Shown here in pieces: positions 1-7,717 of a stretch of 38,694 nucleotides of DNA. Source of the DNA: JBEKYD01 sp049509915. GTDB lineage: Bacteria > Acidobacteriota > Terriglobia > Bryobacterales > Bryobacteraceae. The notes under the pieces are model-generated. The model made no database searches, was not told where the DNA came from, and worked only from the letters and a program-made list of their open reading frames with translations. The position numbers and the translations under genes were made by a program. The number at the start of each line of letters is the position of its first letter. The stretch's first letter is position 1. The stretch is from NCBI GenBank assembly GCA_049509915.1, contig JBEKZL010000030.1:1-38694 (forward strand), given 5' to 3'.

Positions 1-42
1 AACCGTCAGCAGTGTAGTTGATTCTACGGTCGCAACGCGCAT
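1..42 (-). CDS. KTSC-domain-like protein, N-terminal fragment at window edge
   Basis: A minus-strand ATG at 40-42 lies 7 bases after a strong AAGGAGG ribosome-binding site and opens a frame (MRVATVESTTLLTV) that leaves the window after 14 codons. The start resembles the first strand of KTSC domain proteins as I remember them from Acidobacteriota (M-R-V-A-T-V-x-x-x-T-L-x-T-V). The family has no firmly established role. The gene is divergent from the small membrane protein at 140. The Shine-Dalgarno and start are seen directly; the family call rests on 14 residues and could be wrong. Confidence 0.45.
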   Translation of the reverse strand, partial: MRVATVESTTLLTV

Positions 43-83
43 AGGACAACCTCCTTCTGGAGGCATCAGCCCTAAAACAGAAT

Positions 84-97
84 AGCATTAAAATGCT
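84..97. promoter_or_regulatory. Perfect short palindrome in a divergent intergenic region
   Basis: AGCATT-AA-AATGCT is a perfect inverted repeat midway between two divergent genes (starts at 42 minus and 140 plus). The AT-rich stretch around it also carries CTGTT/AACAG words at about 76-80, 95-99 and 105-109. Position and symmetry suggest an operator or promoter element, but no clear -35/-10 pair could be placed, so the role is inference. Confidence 0.3.
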
Positions 98-139
98 GTT
101 AAGTGAACAGTATTGGGGCTAGACTAAAGAAGGTCCGCC

Positions 140-390
140 ATGAGCGATACCCAACTCTATTTGGCGATTGGCATTCCGACCTTTGCGCTTGTTCTGGGCA
201 TGATCGGCAACGGATTCTTGTTCAATGCGCTGTCGGCACGGATGACCGGGCTTGAAAGCCGGATCGGCAGCCTGGAAAACCGCATGCTCGCTCTCGAAGC
301 CAGCATGAACACCCGCTTCGATTTGATCATGGGAAGGCGTCGGATATGGACGGCCGCCTCAGCGTGCTTGAGGATCGTTCGAAGCGCTGA
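140..390 (+). pseudogene. Small membrane-anchored coiled-coil protein, frameshifted near 331
   Basis: The ATG at 140 follows AAGAAGG at good spacing. Residues 5-28 form one membrane segment, followed by a heptad-like helix (LESRIGSLENRMLALEASMNTRFD). After 'FDLIMG' the original frame runs into unrelated sequence and stops only at 502. One base of shift at about 331-337 (GGGAAGG) restores KASDMDGRLSVLEDRSKR and a TGA at 388-390, which continues the coiled coil naturally. I therefore read this as a protein of about 83 residues with one missing base. The restored end overlaps the tail of the convergent methyltransferase by about 30 bases. Function unknown; similar small proteins that I recall from Acidobacteriota have the same membrane segment plus leucine-rich helix. 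The defect could be a real mutation or a base-calling error. Confidence 0.6.
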
Positions 391-1237
391 CAGCTCCGCC
401 GCGCTTGTGGCCAGGTGCCACCATCAGGCGCTGGCTTTTCTCTCCCACTCCCTTGAAAAACGTGTAACAGAAAACGCTGTCCGCCTCAGCCATTCTGTAT
501 AGATCCCGAACGCCCTCGTCGAAGGTTTCAGGATCGATGATGCAGGATTCAATCGCGGATTCCCGAACGCCCTCGATCATCGCGGTGAACGTCTTCCTGG
601 TGAAGCCGTCGACGAGTTCGGGTTTGCTCGAATCCACGTAAACCATTCGTGGAGACACATGCACCGCTTCCAGGCCCGCCTCGATCATGAGTGGATAGAG
701 CTGCCGGCCGATCAACGCGTTGCCTCCCGCCAACCGCTGCAACTCGACCTGGCACTGGATCGCCAGGTGGGCCGCGGCGCTATCGGGGTGAAAGTAGGCC
801 GATCCGTGGTCGCCTTCGATCACGGTCATGGTGCCGCCAGGCTTGAGCAGCCTCTTCAGAACCCCGAGCGCCTCAACCGGCCGCGACAGGTGCTCCAGAA
901 CGAAACAGACAAAGACGTGGTCGAAGGCTTCGGGGTTGAAAGGCAGGGCGAAGATGTCCGCCTCCTGGAACTGCACATTGGTCAGCCCCGCTGCGTCCGT
1001 CCTTCTCGTGGCTTCCGCCACCGAGTCCACCGAGACATCGACCGACGTGAACCGCGAGCCCGGGCTCCGCTGGGCTAGAGTAACCGTCTGGGCTCCCACG
1101 CCACACCCCGCTTCCAGCACCGCGCTTCCCGGCGGGTATGCCGTGTCCGAGTGCAGCAGTTCGACCAGGGTCCCAGCCTGATCTCGCAGCCGCTCGTTTT
1201 CACGCGGGTCGTACCCATGCACATATGCTTCTCTCAT
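359..1237 (-). CDS. Class I SAM-dependent methyltransferase
   Basis: A 292-residue protein of the Methyltransf_11/25 type. It shows the SAM-binding motif I 'VLEAGCGVGAQT' (residues ~40-51), the acidic residue ending strand 2 (SVDVS, ~67-71), motif 'EADIFALPF' (~92-100), and the post-motif loop 'HLSRPVEALGVLKRLLKPGGTM'. The second half (SAYFHPDSAAAHLA... to FFKGVG) is the substrate-side region seen in a common family of uncharacterised bacterial methyltransferases, so the acceptor is unknown. The last ~25 residues after 'FFKGVGEK' look low in order and overlap the convergent small gene. Start ATG at 1237 has no strong ribosome-binding site. Cytoplasmic; no operon partner. Confidence 0.85.
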   Translation of the reverse strand: MREAYVHGYDPRENERLRDQAGTLVELLHSDTAYPPGSAVLEAGCGVGAQTVTLAQRSPGSRFTSVDVSVDSVAEATRRTDAAGLTNVQFQEADIFALPFNPEAFDHVFVCFVLEHLSRPVEALGVLKRLLKPGGTMTVIEGDHGSAYFHPDSAAAHLAIQCQVELQRLAGGNALIGRQLYPLMIEAGLEAVHVSPRMVYVDSSKPELVDGFTRKTFTAMIEGVRESAIESCIIDPETFDEGVRDLYRMAEADSVFCYTFFKGVGEKSQRLMVAPGHKRGGAVSASNDPQAR

Positions 1238-1434
1238 TGGACCTTTCGCTGCCGCACCTGATGCATTCTACTTGAAATCGGACAAACGGCTCGACTATTG
1301 CCGTTTCGGGCGCTATCATTGCTGCTTGGCGTGCCCGGACGGAACCCTCGGCTGTAGGGGTGTGAGTGCCCGAAGGCTCGGCCTGCCGGCGCGCATCACC
1401 TGCTGCCGGACGGCACGCCAGACGGAGGGCGGTG

Positions 1435-2040
1435 ATGGAAAGCACGGGGAGGTGGAGCCGCGCTGCAACTCGCGCGATCGCCGCGGGTTTCGGGCTCAGT
1501 TTCCTGGCGTTCAGTGGGGTTCCCCTACGCGGGATCTACCGCTTATACCGCGGTCCCGCGCTTCCACTGAGCCAGGTCGCTATTCTCGCCTCGGAGAGCG
1601 GTTCGGACTCCGATTCACTATTGAGGTTGATCTCCATCGATGGCATCCACGGCCCGGCTGAAGAGACAGGGTACAGCTCCGTCCGGAATCAGAGCTTCAA
1701 CCTGGAGCTACTCCCTGGGCCTCATACCGTGACCCTTCGCTACTGGGAGATGCGGCGAACCGGGACGAGCAGGGCGCGCGGGCTCCACGAAGTCGTGTTC
1801 GCATTCGTGGCAGCGCCGGGGAGGCTCTACCGGGCGAGGGTCCAGACCAACTTCCCTGTGCTGGCTGCGGGACATTGGACAGCTAAGATCGAGGAGGAAG
1901 GGCCGATTCCGGTGTCGTACCCGCGTCCCACGCACTCGTGCGAGTCATTCCCCAAGAACGGGAGTGGGTGCCTCGATGTCCGGGTCGGCATTCCTGAAAG
2001 CTCGGCAAGAGGTTTGCCGGGAGGCAACATTGCTCTCTGA
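1435..2040 (+). CDS. Exported or membrane-anchored protein of unknown function
   Basis: A 201-residue protein starting at the ATG at 1435, chosen over an upstream in-frame ATG at 1366 because GGAGGGCGG lies 6-13 bases before it and the upstream residues are Arg-rich junk. Residues ~14-30 form a hydrophobic signal/anchor (RAIAAGFGLSFLAFSGVPL). The mature part opens with 'YRGPALPLSQVAILAS', a pattern I associate with small bacterial envelope proteins, followed by 'SIDGIHG' and 'LELLPGPHTVTLRY', the look of a PEGA/β-sandwich strand. No enzyme motif is visible. It ends with TGA one base before the likely start of the next exported protein, so the two are probably co-transcribed. Confidence 0.6.
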   Translation: MESTGRWSRAATRAIAAGFGLSFLAFSGVPLRGIYRLYRGPALPLSQVAILASESGSDSDSLLRLISIDGIHGPAEETGYSSVRNQSFNLELLPGPHTVTLRYWEMRRTGTSRARGLHEVVFAFVAAPGRLYRARVQTNFPVLAAGHWTAKIEEEGPIPVSYPRPTHSCESFPKNGSGCLDVRVGIPESSARGLPGGNIAL

Positions 2041-2041
2041 A

Positions 2042-3547
2042 GTGAAAAGATCGATCCGCAAGGGCGCGGTCGCAGCGTTGACTGCCATCGTCCTCGCCCT
2101 GGCCGGCAATGCCGTCTGCGGGACGCAGGTCGACGGGGGCGCAAAGCAAGCGCACGGCCTCCCCGGAGGCGTTTCGCTGAAGACAAAGTTTTCGACCGGC
2201 GGGGCGACCTTCACGATTGAGGGCGGCGACATCCCTCAAGTTTTCGCAGCCAGAGAGCTTCTGGCCCGGTGCGCAGGAGGTTTGAAGCTGTCGGAGGGGG
2301 CCGACAGGCAGGAGTTCCTGGCCTGTTACTCGAAGGAGCGAAGAGATCGGCCGGAACTCGGGAAGCTTGTCATTGCGTGTCTTGAGTTCCAACTCCCGAA
2401 CTCCCCGGAGGCAGTTTCCGCTCCGTCGTTCGGCCACGCCGAATCGGCGGAGCCAGCCGGGTTACAGGCGCAGACGCGCCGGAAAATGGTGGACTTGCTT
2501 CTCGGGGGGCTAAGGCAGCCACTGAAGGGCAAACGATGGGGTCCCGAATCCGACGCTGCCAAGAGTTTTGGCAATGCCGTAGTGTCACTGGAAACTTGGG
2601 TCGCCAGGAATATGAATGGGGGCAACGTGATGGCGATCGCGGACGGTATCGCCTTCGCAACCTCAGAGGTGTTCGGCGATACCCTGAGGAAGCGCTACAA
2701 GGATGCGGTCGATCGGTACGATCAAAGGGTTCATATGCCCGGGGTTTCCGCCGCTGTGGAAGGGGAAGATGAATCGCATCTTGATTTCGGTATCCGCGAT
2801 CCCGAGAAGTCCAAAAACTCCTGGTGCTGCGCGTCGAGGGTCGGCCCTATCGGGTATGGTTGCGCGGGGGTCATGAGGGGTGGCCGGCTGTTCTCGGCCT
2901 GTGTCCTGAAGGCTGACAAGGACCTCGTCGCGGCCTATCAGGTGGACGGCGGTACGGTTATGCCCGTCTCGGTGAAGCTCGTGGAGATAGGCGAAGACAG
3001 TGTGGCGGCGAGGGCGGGCACCGGCACGGAAGGCACAGTGCGCCTGGTGGTTGTTTCGCCGGAGGTCGGCGGAGCCATCGGTAAGTTCTTCCTGTCCGAA
3101 GCACTCGAGCTTTTCGATAAGCCGACGGGCACCCGCGGACGTCCTGTCCTAAACCTGTGGTGGACCGGGACAACGGGCGGTCTCGGCACACCGCCGGGGT
3201 GGATCGAATCCCGGCGGGACCGATGGGTCGCAAACGTCTACGACGCACCGGCGGGCGGCTACCTGGCGGTTGCCGGAAGCGGCGAGGTGAAGGGTGTGTT
3301 TGGACCCGGCTTCACAGCGTCGCAGACGGATAATTTGAAAGGATTCAGAGACGAAGCGGGCAACGTGTTTACCCTGCCAGTCACGGCGTACACCTATCAG
3401 GGAAGCGACGGTAGGTACCACTCGTTCGCCATCGCGGAGAACGGACAGGCTGTCATGTACGGGGTGTGGCTGGATGGGGCGAATCGGACCGCGAGCAACT
3501 GTACGGATCGGGCGCAGTTCAAAACGATTTCCACCAAATTGAAATAG
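2042..3547 (+). CDS. Large exported protein of unknown function
   Basis: The open frame extends back to 1964, but I place the start at the GTG at 2042. It directly follows the TGA of the upstream gene, and from there the protein begins with a textbook signal peptide (VKRSIRKGAVAALTAIVLAL, cleavage near residue 26). The ~500-residue product is soluble. A first domain (~40-230) contains cysteines in 'LLARCAGG' and 'FLACYSK'. A second (~245-500) has 'SWCCASRVGPIGYGCAG' and a Gly/Val-rich β-pattern ('GGYLAVAGSGEVKGVFG', 'YTYQGSDGRYHSFAIAENG'). I recognise no family. The paired neighbour at 1435 suggests a two-gene unit acting outside the inner membrane. Confidence 0.6.
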   Translation: MKRSIRKGAVAALTAIVLALAGNAVCGTQVDGGAKQAHGLPGGVSLKTKFSTGGATFTIEGGDIPQVFAARELLARCAGGLKLSEGADRQEFLACYSKERRDRPELGKLVIACLEFQLPNSPEAVSAPSFGHAESAEPAGLQAQTRRKMVDLLLGGLRQPLKGKRWGPESDAAKSFGNAVVSLETWVARNMNGGNVMAIADGIAFATSEVFGDTLRKRYKDAVDRYDQRVHMPGVSAAVEGEDESHLDFGIRDPEKSKNSWCCASRVGPIGYGCAGVMRGGRLFSACVLKADKDLVAAYQVDGGTVMPVSVKLVEIGEDSVAARAGTGTEGTVRLVVVSPEVGGAIGKFFLSEALELFDKPTGTRGRPVLNLWWTGTTGGLGTPPGWIESRRDRWVANVYDAPAGGYLAVAGSGEVKGVFGPGFTASQTDNLKGFRDEAGNVFTLPVTAYTYQGSDGRYHSFAIAENGQAVMYGVWLDGANRTASNCTDRAQFKTISTKLK

Positions 3548-3665
3548 CCTGGCGCCGTGACCGCCGGACCAGTTGCGGCACCGCCCTCTAAGGCTCGCGG
3601 CTCCGTTCGGGGCAAAGACCGCTGGGGAGTTGGTTCCAACCTGGCTTGCCTTTACCTGATGGCGC

Positions 3666-4052
3666 TCAGAACTCCTCGAATTCCCATGGACGGAACCTAT
3701 GCTGGTGGGCTTCCATATCGATTCGTTTGCCGCGGAAGCGCACGCCTTCCATTTCGAGGCGCATGCGCTGTTCGATGCCGGCATCGTACCGGAGCTTGAT
3801 TTCTCCGCCCGCGCCCACCACCCGATGCCACGGCAATCGCCCCGGCGGCTCGTCTCGCAACAGGCGCGCCACGTGCCGGTGATATAGCGGATAGCCTGCC
3901 GCCGCGGCAACCTGCCCGTAAGTCGCCACTTTTCCACGCGGGATCTGGCGGATCGCTTTGCGGAAGGCCGCGTCGCGCCGCGCGCTCTTGGGGACCCGCA
4001 GCAAGCGCCGCTCCAGCTCGCGCGGCGGGCGCTTACGGGCAGGGCGCGGCAT
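3666..4052 (-). CDS. Alkyltransferase-like (ATL) DNA-repair protein lacking the acceptor cysteine
   Basis: A 128-residue protein matching the DNA-binding domain of O6-alkylguanine-DNA alkyltransferase (MGMT/Ogt). Visible are the helix-turn-helix region 'VATYGQVAAAAG' (Tyr45), the finger-arginine region 'YHRHVARLL' (Arg59/Arg63), and the active-site motif as PWHRVV (74-79), where true enzymes have PCHRVV. Trp75 in place of Cys is the hallmark of ATL proteins (Atl1, eAtl/YbaZ), which bind alkylated guanine and hand lesions to nucleotide-excision repair instead of removing the alkyl group. The ATG at 4052 overlaps the end of the upstream exported protein by 20 bases, so translation is probably coupled. 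The Arg-rich N-terminus may add DNA affinity. Confidence 0.85.
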   Translation of the reverse strand: MPRPARKRPPRELERRLLRVPKSARRDAAFRKAIRQIPRGKVATYGQVAAAAGYPLYHRHVARLLRDEPPGRLPWHRVVGAGGEIKLRYDAGIEQRMRLEMEGVRFRGKRIDMEAHQHRFRPWEFEEF

Positions 4053-5214
4053 GGAGCAGCTCGTGGTCGATGGTCAATTGAATGCAGCCCGGCTGGGCCA
4101 CGTTTTCGAGCGTCAGGCCGTTCCAGAGCAGCGTCGCCGGCAGCCATTGCACCGGCAGCGTGACGTTCATTTTCGTCACCGTGCGGCTGATCACCAGAAC
4201 CTGTTTTTGCTCGCTGTCGTAACGGCCCTGGACGCGCGCGGTCACCAGCGCCTCGTGCCGCGGCACAATCACCGTGGTTTCGATGCGGATACGATCCTTG
4301 CCCCGTTCGAGCATCACCGCCGCGTGGCGCGTTTCGTTCATCCGGCCCATCGTGGCGGCGTATTGAGCGGGGTTTTCGATGGGCTTGCCATCGAGTTCCA
4401 ACAGCCGATCCCCCAGCTTCAGCGGACCGCTGTATTTCTGCGGCAGAAAGCTGACCAGCAGGCCGGGACCGGGGTCGTCGGTTTTGTAGCCGAAGCCGCC
4501 CAGGTCGAGGTGGGCGCCCGAGCCGGCCGCCACGCGCGTCGACGGCAGCACGTCGTTGCGTTCCCCCGCATCGAACGTCATCGGCCTCAGCCAGTAGCAA
4601 CTGGCGAATTCGGGTGAATTGGTCTCGCAATCGATCTCCGTGGGGAATTCCGGGCGCTCGTGCCGGGCCAGCCATTCGAATACCGCCGCCGTAGCCAGGC
4701 CCGCCGGCGGGCGCCACTCCACGCTCATACCGGCGGCCTGAAGCCGTTCGGCGAACGCCTCGTCGCCGTTGCTGCCGCCGACCCATAGCACCGGAGCCAG
4801 CCCGAAATTCGCCGTGAATAACCGCCCGCTCTGAATGGCCGGCTCGGGCGAGCCGCCGATGGCCACGCCCGCCGCCCAAAGATCGGGCAGCCGCGAAATG
4901 CCATAGAACACCGTGGCTGCGTCGTCTCCGCGGCCGGCCAGGTAGACGTGGGCCGGGTCTACCTCGTGCCTCGCCACCGCACCCCGCACCACCTGCGCCA
5001 GGGCCAGCAGACGCGCGTCGCCGCCCGCCTTAGCTGGAGCCGCCTCGGCCGGCGCGGCCAGAATCCTCCAGCCGGACGGTTTAGCCCACTCTTCCCACTT
5101 GGCCGCGTCGGCTCCGCCAACCAGCGCGAGGGCCGGCGCGGGGGATTGGGCATGGCCGGTCGCCAGGCTAATCGCGGCGCATACGAGTCCGAATTTTCTT
5201 GGCCAGTTTTTCAA
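4033..5214 (-). CDS. Exported hydrolase-like protein with C-terminal PDZ domain
   Basis: 393 residues with an N-terminal signal peptide (MKNWPRKFGLVCAAISLATGHAQS, cleaved near 23). Residues ~30-190 look like an α/β-hydrolase or depolymerase-type fold (AHVYLAGRGDDAATVFYGISRLPDLWAAGVAIGGSPEPA), but the nucleophile elbow reads GRGDDA rather than GxSxG, so catalysis is doubtful. A PDZ domain lies at ~255-320 ('GLLVSFLPQKYSGPLKLGD', 'LLELDGKPIEN'). Likely periplasmic. Its start overlaps the end of the upstream small exported protein by 47 bases, and its 3' end overlaps the ATL gene, giving a tight three-gene unit. Possibly a degenerate hydrolase used for binding; no substrate can be named. Confidence 0.65.
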   Translation of the reverse strand: MKNWPRKFGLVCAAISLATGHAQSPAPALALVGGADAAKWEEWAKPSGWRILAAPAEAAPAKAGGDARLLALAQVVRGAVARHEVDPAHVYLAGRGDDAATVFYGISRLPDLWAAGVAIGGSPEPAIQSGRLFTANFGLAPVLWVGGSNGDEAFAERLQAAGMSVEWRPPAGLATAAVFEWLARHERPEFPTEIDCETNSPEFASCYWLRPMTFDAGERNDVLPSTRVAAGSGAHLDLGGFGYKTDDPGPGLLVSFLPQKYSGPLKLGDRLLELDGKPIENPAQYAATMGRMNETRHAAVMLERGKDRIRIETTVIVPRHEALVTARVQGRYDSEQKQVLVISRTVTKMNVTLPVQWLPATLLWNGLTLENVAQPGCIQLTIDHELLHAAPCP

Positions 5215-5503
5215 TGTCGTCGGTTTTCTTCAAATCGTCGAGCGACAGCACGTAGCGGTCGTTCTTTTCCAAATCCTGCTTGAGTTGCTTAGACAGATCC
5301 ACCAGTTGGGCGGCGTCTCTCAGATTCTGCTCGTGCTCGGCCTTCAAAATCTCGTCCCTTTGGGACTTGCCGTTGGGCAGCTTGACGTCGTCGGGCGCAT
5401 CCTTTTCGAAAGGATGCGGATGCGGATACGGATTCTCCGTCTGCGCCAGGCACACCGCCGCCAGCGCCAGGGTCAACACGCCATGCGAAATACGCCATCC
5501 CAT
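5168..5503 (-). CDS. Small exported acidobacterial protein of unknown function
   Basis: I take the internal ATG at 5503 as start (MGWRISHGVLTLALAAVCLAQ), which gives a clean signal peptide; an upstream in-frame ATG at 5524 adds only MIVAGET. The 111-residue product has a Pro/His-rich spacer (NPYPHPHP) and then 'DAPDDVKLPNGKSQRDEILKAEHEQNLRDA' leading into a charged helical stretch to the end (KKTDDIEKLAKKIRTRMRRD). I recognise this as a recurring hypothetical protein of Acidobacteriota without a known role. It is divergent from ppk2, with only about 50 bases between the starts, and its 3' end lies inside the next gene. Confidence 0.65.
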   Translation of the reverse strand: MGWRISHGVLTLALAAVCLAQTENPYPHPHPFEKDAPDDVKLPNGKSQRDEILKAEHEQNLRDAAQLVDLSKQLKQDLEKNDRYVLSLDDLKKTDDIEKLAKKIRTRMRRD

Positions 5504-5556
5504 GGTTTCACCTGCCACTATCATGATAAAACGCAGTAGGAAGGGGAAATGTCCTT

Positions 5557-6357
5557 ATGCTAGAAAACATCAACCTCACCCGCAAGCTGTCCCGCGAAGA
5601 TTACAAGCGCGTCCTACCCACTTTGCAGTTGCGGCTCTATGACCTGGAGAAAACCTGCTGGGATAAGGGCGTGCCGAGCATCGTCGTGTTCGAGGGCTTG
5701 GACGCCGCCGGCAAAGGCACCGCCATCGCCGCCCTTACCGAGCGGCTCGACCCGCGCGGTTTCCGCCTCTACCCCATCACCGCGCCCCGCACCTACGAGC
5801 AGCAGTACCCCTGGTTGTGGCGCTTCTGGCTGAAGACCCCCAACCGCGGCGAGATGCTCCTTTTCGACCATAGCTGGTACGATCGTGTTCTTGGCCAGCG
5901 CGTCGATGGCACCGTTCCCGAGAAGGCCTGGCGACAGGCCCATCGCGACATCGCCGAATTCGAGCGCACCCTCGCCGACGACCATACCGTCATTCTCAAG
6001 TTCTTCCTGCACATCGACAAGAAGGAACAGAAAAAGCGTTTTCAGGCCCTCGAAGCCGACCCCCTCGAAGCCTGGCGCGTCACGCCGGCCGACTGGGAGC
6101 GCCACAAGAAATGGGACCAATACCTGGAGGCCGTCGAGCAGATGCTGGAACAGACCGATACCGAGTACGCTCCCTGGACCATTGTCGAAGCCACTTCCAA
6201 GTGGTACGCCCGCAGGAAGATCTTCGACACCGTGATTGCCGCGCTGGAGAAGCGCCTGGGTCCGGACGTCCCCGCCTACAGTGCTCCCGGCAAAGCCGAT
6301 TCCGCCGACGCCGATCTGCGCGCCGCCATGGAAGCGGCCGGCGAAGGAGGCCGCTAA
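5557..6357 (+). CDS. ppk2: Polyphosphate kinase 2 family protein, first of a tandem pair
   Basis: 266 residues, PPK2 family (P-loop enzymes moving phosphate between polyphosphate and nucleotides). Walker A is GLDAAGKGT at 47-55 (Lys53); the Walker B-type motif appears as 'LLFDHSWYDRV', where the usual DRSWY has become DHSWY. The lid region 'FFLHIDKKEQKKRFQ' and the end motif 'APWTIVEATSKWYAR' are present. The two-domain enzyme polyphosphate:AMP phosphotransferase carries two such domains in one chain; here they are separate genes. The stop overlaps the start of the next ppk2 (TAATG). GGAAGGGG lies upstream of the ATG. Cytoplasmic. Substrate choice (AMP, ADP or NMP) cannot be read from sequence by eye. 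Confidence 0.9.
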   Translation: MLENINLTRKLSREDYKRVLPTLQLRLYDLEKTCWDKGVPSIVVFEGLDAAGKGTAIAALTERLDPRGFRLYPITAPRTYEQQYPWLWRFWLKTPNRGEMLLFDHSWYDRVLGQRVDGTVPEKAWRQAHRDIAEFERTLADDHTVILKFFLHIDKKEQKKRFQALEADPLEAWRVTPADWERHKKWDQYLEAVEQMLEQTDTEYAPWTIVEATSKWYARRKIFDTVIAALEKRLGPDVPAYSAPGKADSADADLRAAMEAAGEGGR

Positions 6358-7097
6358 TGCTCGAAACCGTCGATCTCACCCGCAAGCTCGGACGCGCCGA
6401 ATACGTCCGCGAAATCACCCGCCGCCAGATTCAGCTTCGCGAACTCGGCTACCAGGTGTACCTGAAGAAACGCCCGGTCGTGTTGGTATTCGAGGGCTGG
6501 GACGCCGCCGGCAAAGGCGGCGCCATTAAGCGCGTCACCGAAAAGCTCGACCCGCGCGGCTACGTCGTCTATCCCATCTCCGCTCCTTTGGGCGAAGATA
6601 AAACCCGCCATTATCTGTACCGCTTCTGGCGCCGCCTGCCCGAACGCGGCCAGATTGCCATATTCGACCGCTCCTGGTACGGTCGCGTCCTGGTCGAACG
6701 CGTGGAAGGGTTCGCCCGCGAAGAGGAATGGAAACGCGCCTATAAGGAGATCAACGGCTTCGAGCGCCAGTTGTGCGATTTCGGCGCCATCGTGGCCAAA
6801 TTCTGGATCCACATCTCGCAAGAGGAACAATTGCGCCGCTTTGAGGAGCGCAAAACCAGCGGCTACAAAGCCTGGAAACTGACCGATGACGATTGGCGCA
6901 ACCGCGACAAATGGCCCGCCTACGAGGAAGCCGTCGAGGAAATGCTCGTCAAAACCAGCACCACCGGCGCCCCCTGGACGCTCATCGAGGGCAACGACAA
7001 AAACTGGGCGCGCACCAAAGTGCTGAGCCGCCTGGTGGAGATCCTCTCCAAGGACCTTCCTTACAAACCCGCCGATCCCCTGCGCAAGAAACGCTGA
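6357..7097 (+). CDS. ppk2: Polyphosphate kinase 2 family protein, second of a tandem pair
   Basis: 246 residues from the ATG at 6357, which shares its A with the previous TAA (TAATG) and sits 8 bases after GAAGGAGG; this overrides the longer frame open from 6111. Walker A is GWDAAGKGG at 47-55, at exactly the same position as in the first copy. The Walker B motif is the canonical 'IFDRSWYGRV', and the lid 'FWIHISQEEQLRRFEERK' and 'APWTLIEGNDKNWAR' are intact. Both proteins begin MLE-x-[VI]-[ND]-LTRKL, which shows a tandem duplication followed by divergence. Because this copy keeps the DRSWY motif and the first does not, it may be the main catalyst of the pair. It converges on purE with 28 bases between. 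Confidence 0.9.
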   Translation: MLETVDLTRKLGRAEYVREITRRQIQLRELGYQVYLKKRPVVLVFEGWDAAGKGGAIKRVTEKLDPRGYVVYPISAPLGEDKTRHYLYRFWRRLPERGQIAIFDRSWYGRVLVERVEGFAREEEWKRAYKEINGFERQLCDFGAIVAKFWIHISQEEQLRRFEERKTSGYKAWKLTDDDWRNRDKWPAYEEAVEEMLVKTSTTGAPWTLIEGNDKNWARTKVLSRLVEILSKDLPYKPADPLRKKR

Positions 7098-7125
7098 GTT
7101 GCCCGACCGTTCGCTGCGATACGCT

Positions 7126-7626
7126 TTATAGCGTCTCCTGCCGCACCCGTTCGGCTTGCTCGTGGCGAAACACGCGTATCTTTTCTCGGAGGGCGGGGCG
7201 GCTGTTGGCCAAAATCGCAATCGCCAGGAGCGCGGCGTTAATGGCTCCCGCTTTGCCGATCGCCAGCGTTCCCACGGGAATGCCCGCCGGCATCTGCACC
7301 ATCGACAGCAGCGAATCCATTCCCTTAAGGGCTTGGCTCTCCATGGGGACGCCCAGCACCGGGACCAGCGTGTACGCCGCCACCACTCCGGCCAAGTGCG
7401 CCGCGCCGCCCGCGGCGGCCACGATCACTTCCAGGCCGCGTTCGGCCGCCGTCGACGCGTACTCTGCGCTCAATGCCGGCGTGCGATGGGCGGAAACGAT
7501 CCGGCATTCGTGGGGCACCTCGAACCGCGCCAGCGTCTCCGCCGCATGGCGCATGGTCTCCCAGTCCGATTTGCTGCCCATGATCACCCCGACCAGGGGC
7601 GTTGCGCGATCTTTCATGTTGTCCAT
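7126..7626 (-). CDS. purE: 5-(carboxyamino)imidazole ribonucleotide mutase
   Basis: 166 residues, full length for class I PurE. The signature 'VGVIMGSKSDWETM' (12-25), 'IVSAHRTPALSAEYA' with the catalytic-loop histidine, 'VIVAAAGGAAHLAGVVAA' and 'VLGVPMESQALKGMDSLLSMVQMPAGIPVGTLAIG' are all intact. It moves the carboxyl group of N5-CAIR to CAIR in purine synthesis and works as an octamer in the cytoplasm. No purK follows downstream on the same strand, so the ATP-dependent partner must lie elsewhere. The start may be the ATG at 7626 or the ATG at 7617 (MDN-MKDRATP); both give an intact protein. Confidence 0.95.
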   Translation of the reverse strand: MDNMKDRATPLVGVIMGSKSDWETMRHAAETLARFEVPHECRIVSAHRTPALSAEYASTAAERGLEVIVAAAGGAAHLAGVVAAYTLVPVLGVPMESQALKGMDSLLSMVQMPAGIPVGTLAIGKAGAINAALLAIAILANSRPALREKIRVFRHEQAERVRQETL

Positions 7627-7671
7627 GCGGTATCGATTGTCTCTTTTCTACGAATACCAATCCTTCGTTTG

Positions 7672-7717
7672 GTGGGGCAGGCCGTTCGGCCCGCCAGCCG
7701 GCCGCCAGGTCGGCCTT
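7672..7717. repeat. GC-rich palindromic intergenic element
   Basis: Between purE and the glycosyltransferase lies GTGGGGCAGGCCG-TT-CGGCC followed by a second GGCCG...CGGCC pair. The opening GTGGGGCAG resembles the arm of the larger palindrome at 9416-9480 (TGTGGGACAG) and the element at 31374-31425. I read it as a possible shorter or decayed member of one REP-like family; the relation is by eye only. Confidence 0.35.

Noticed and set aside
3149..4879. A 576-codon minus-strand open frame
   Set aside because: It lies out of frame over two well-supported genes (ATL and PDZ proteins), its translation is Arg/Gly-rich and lacks any fold, and the real motifs (PWHR, PDZ) are in the other frames.
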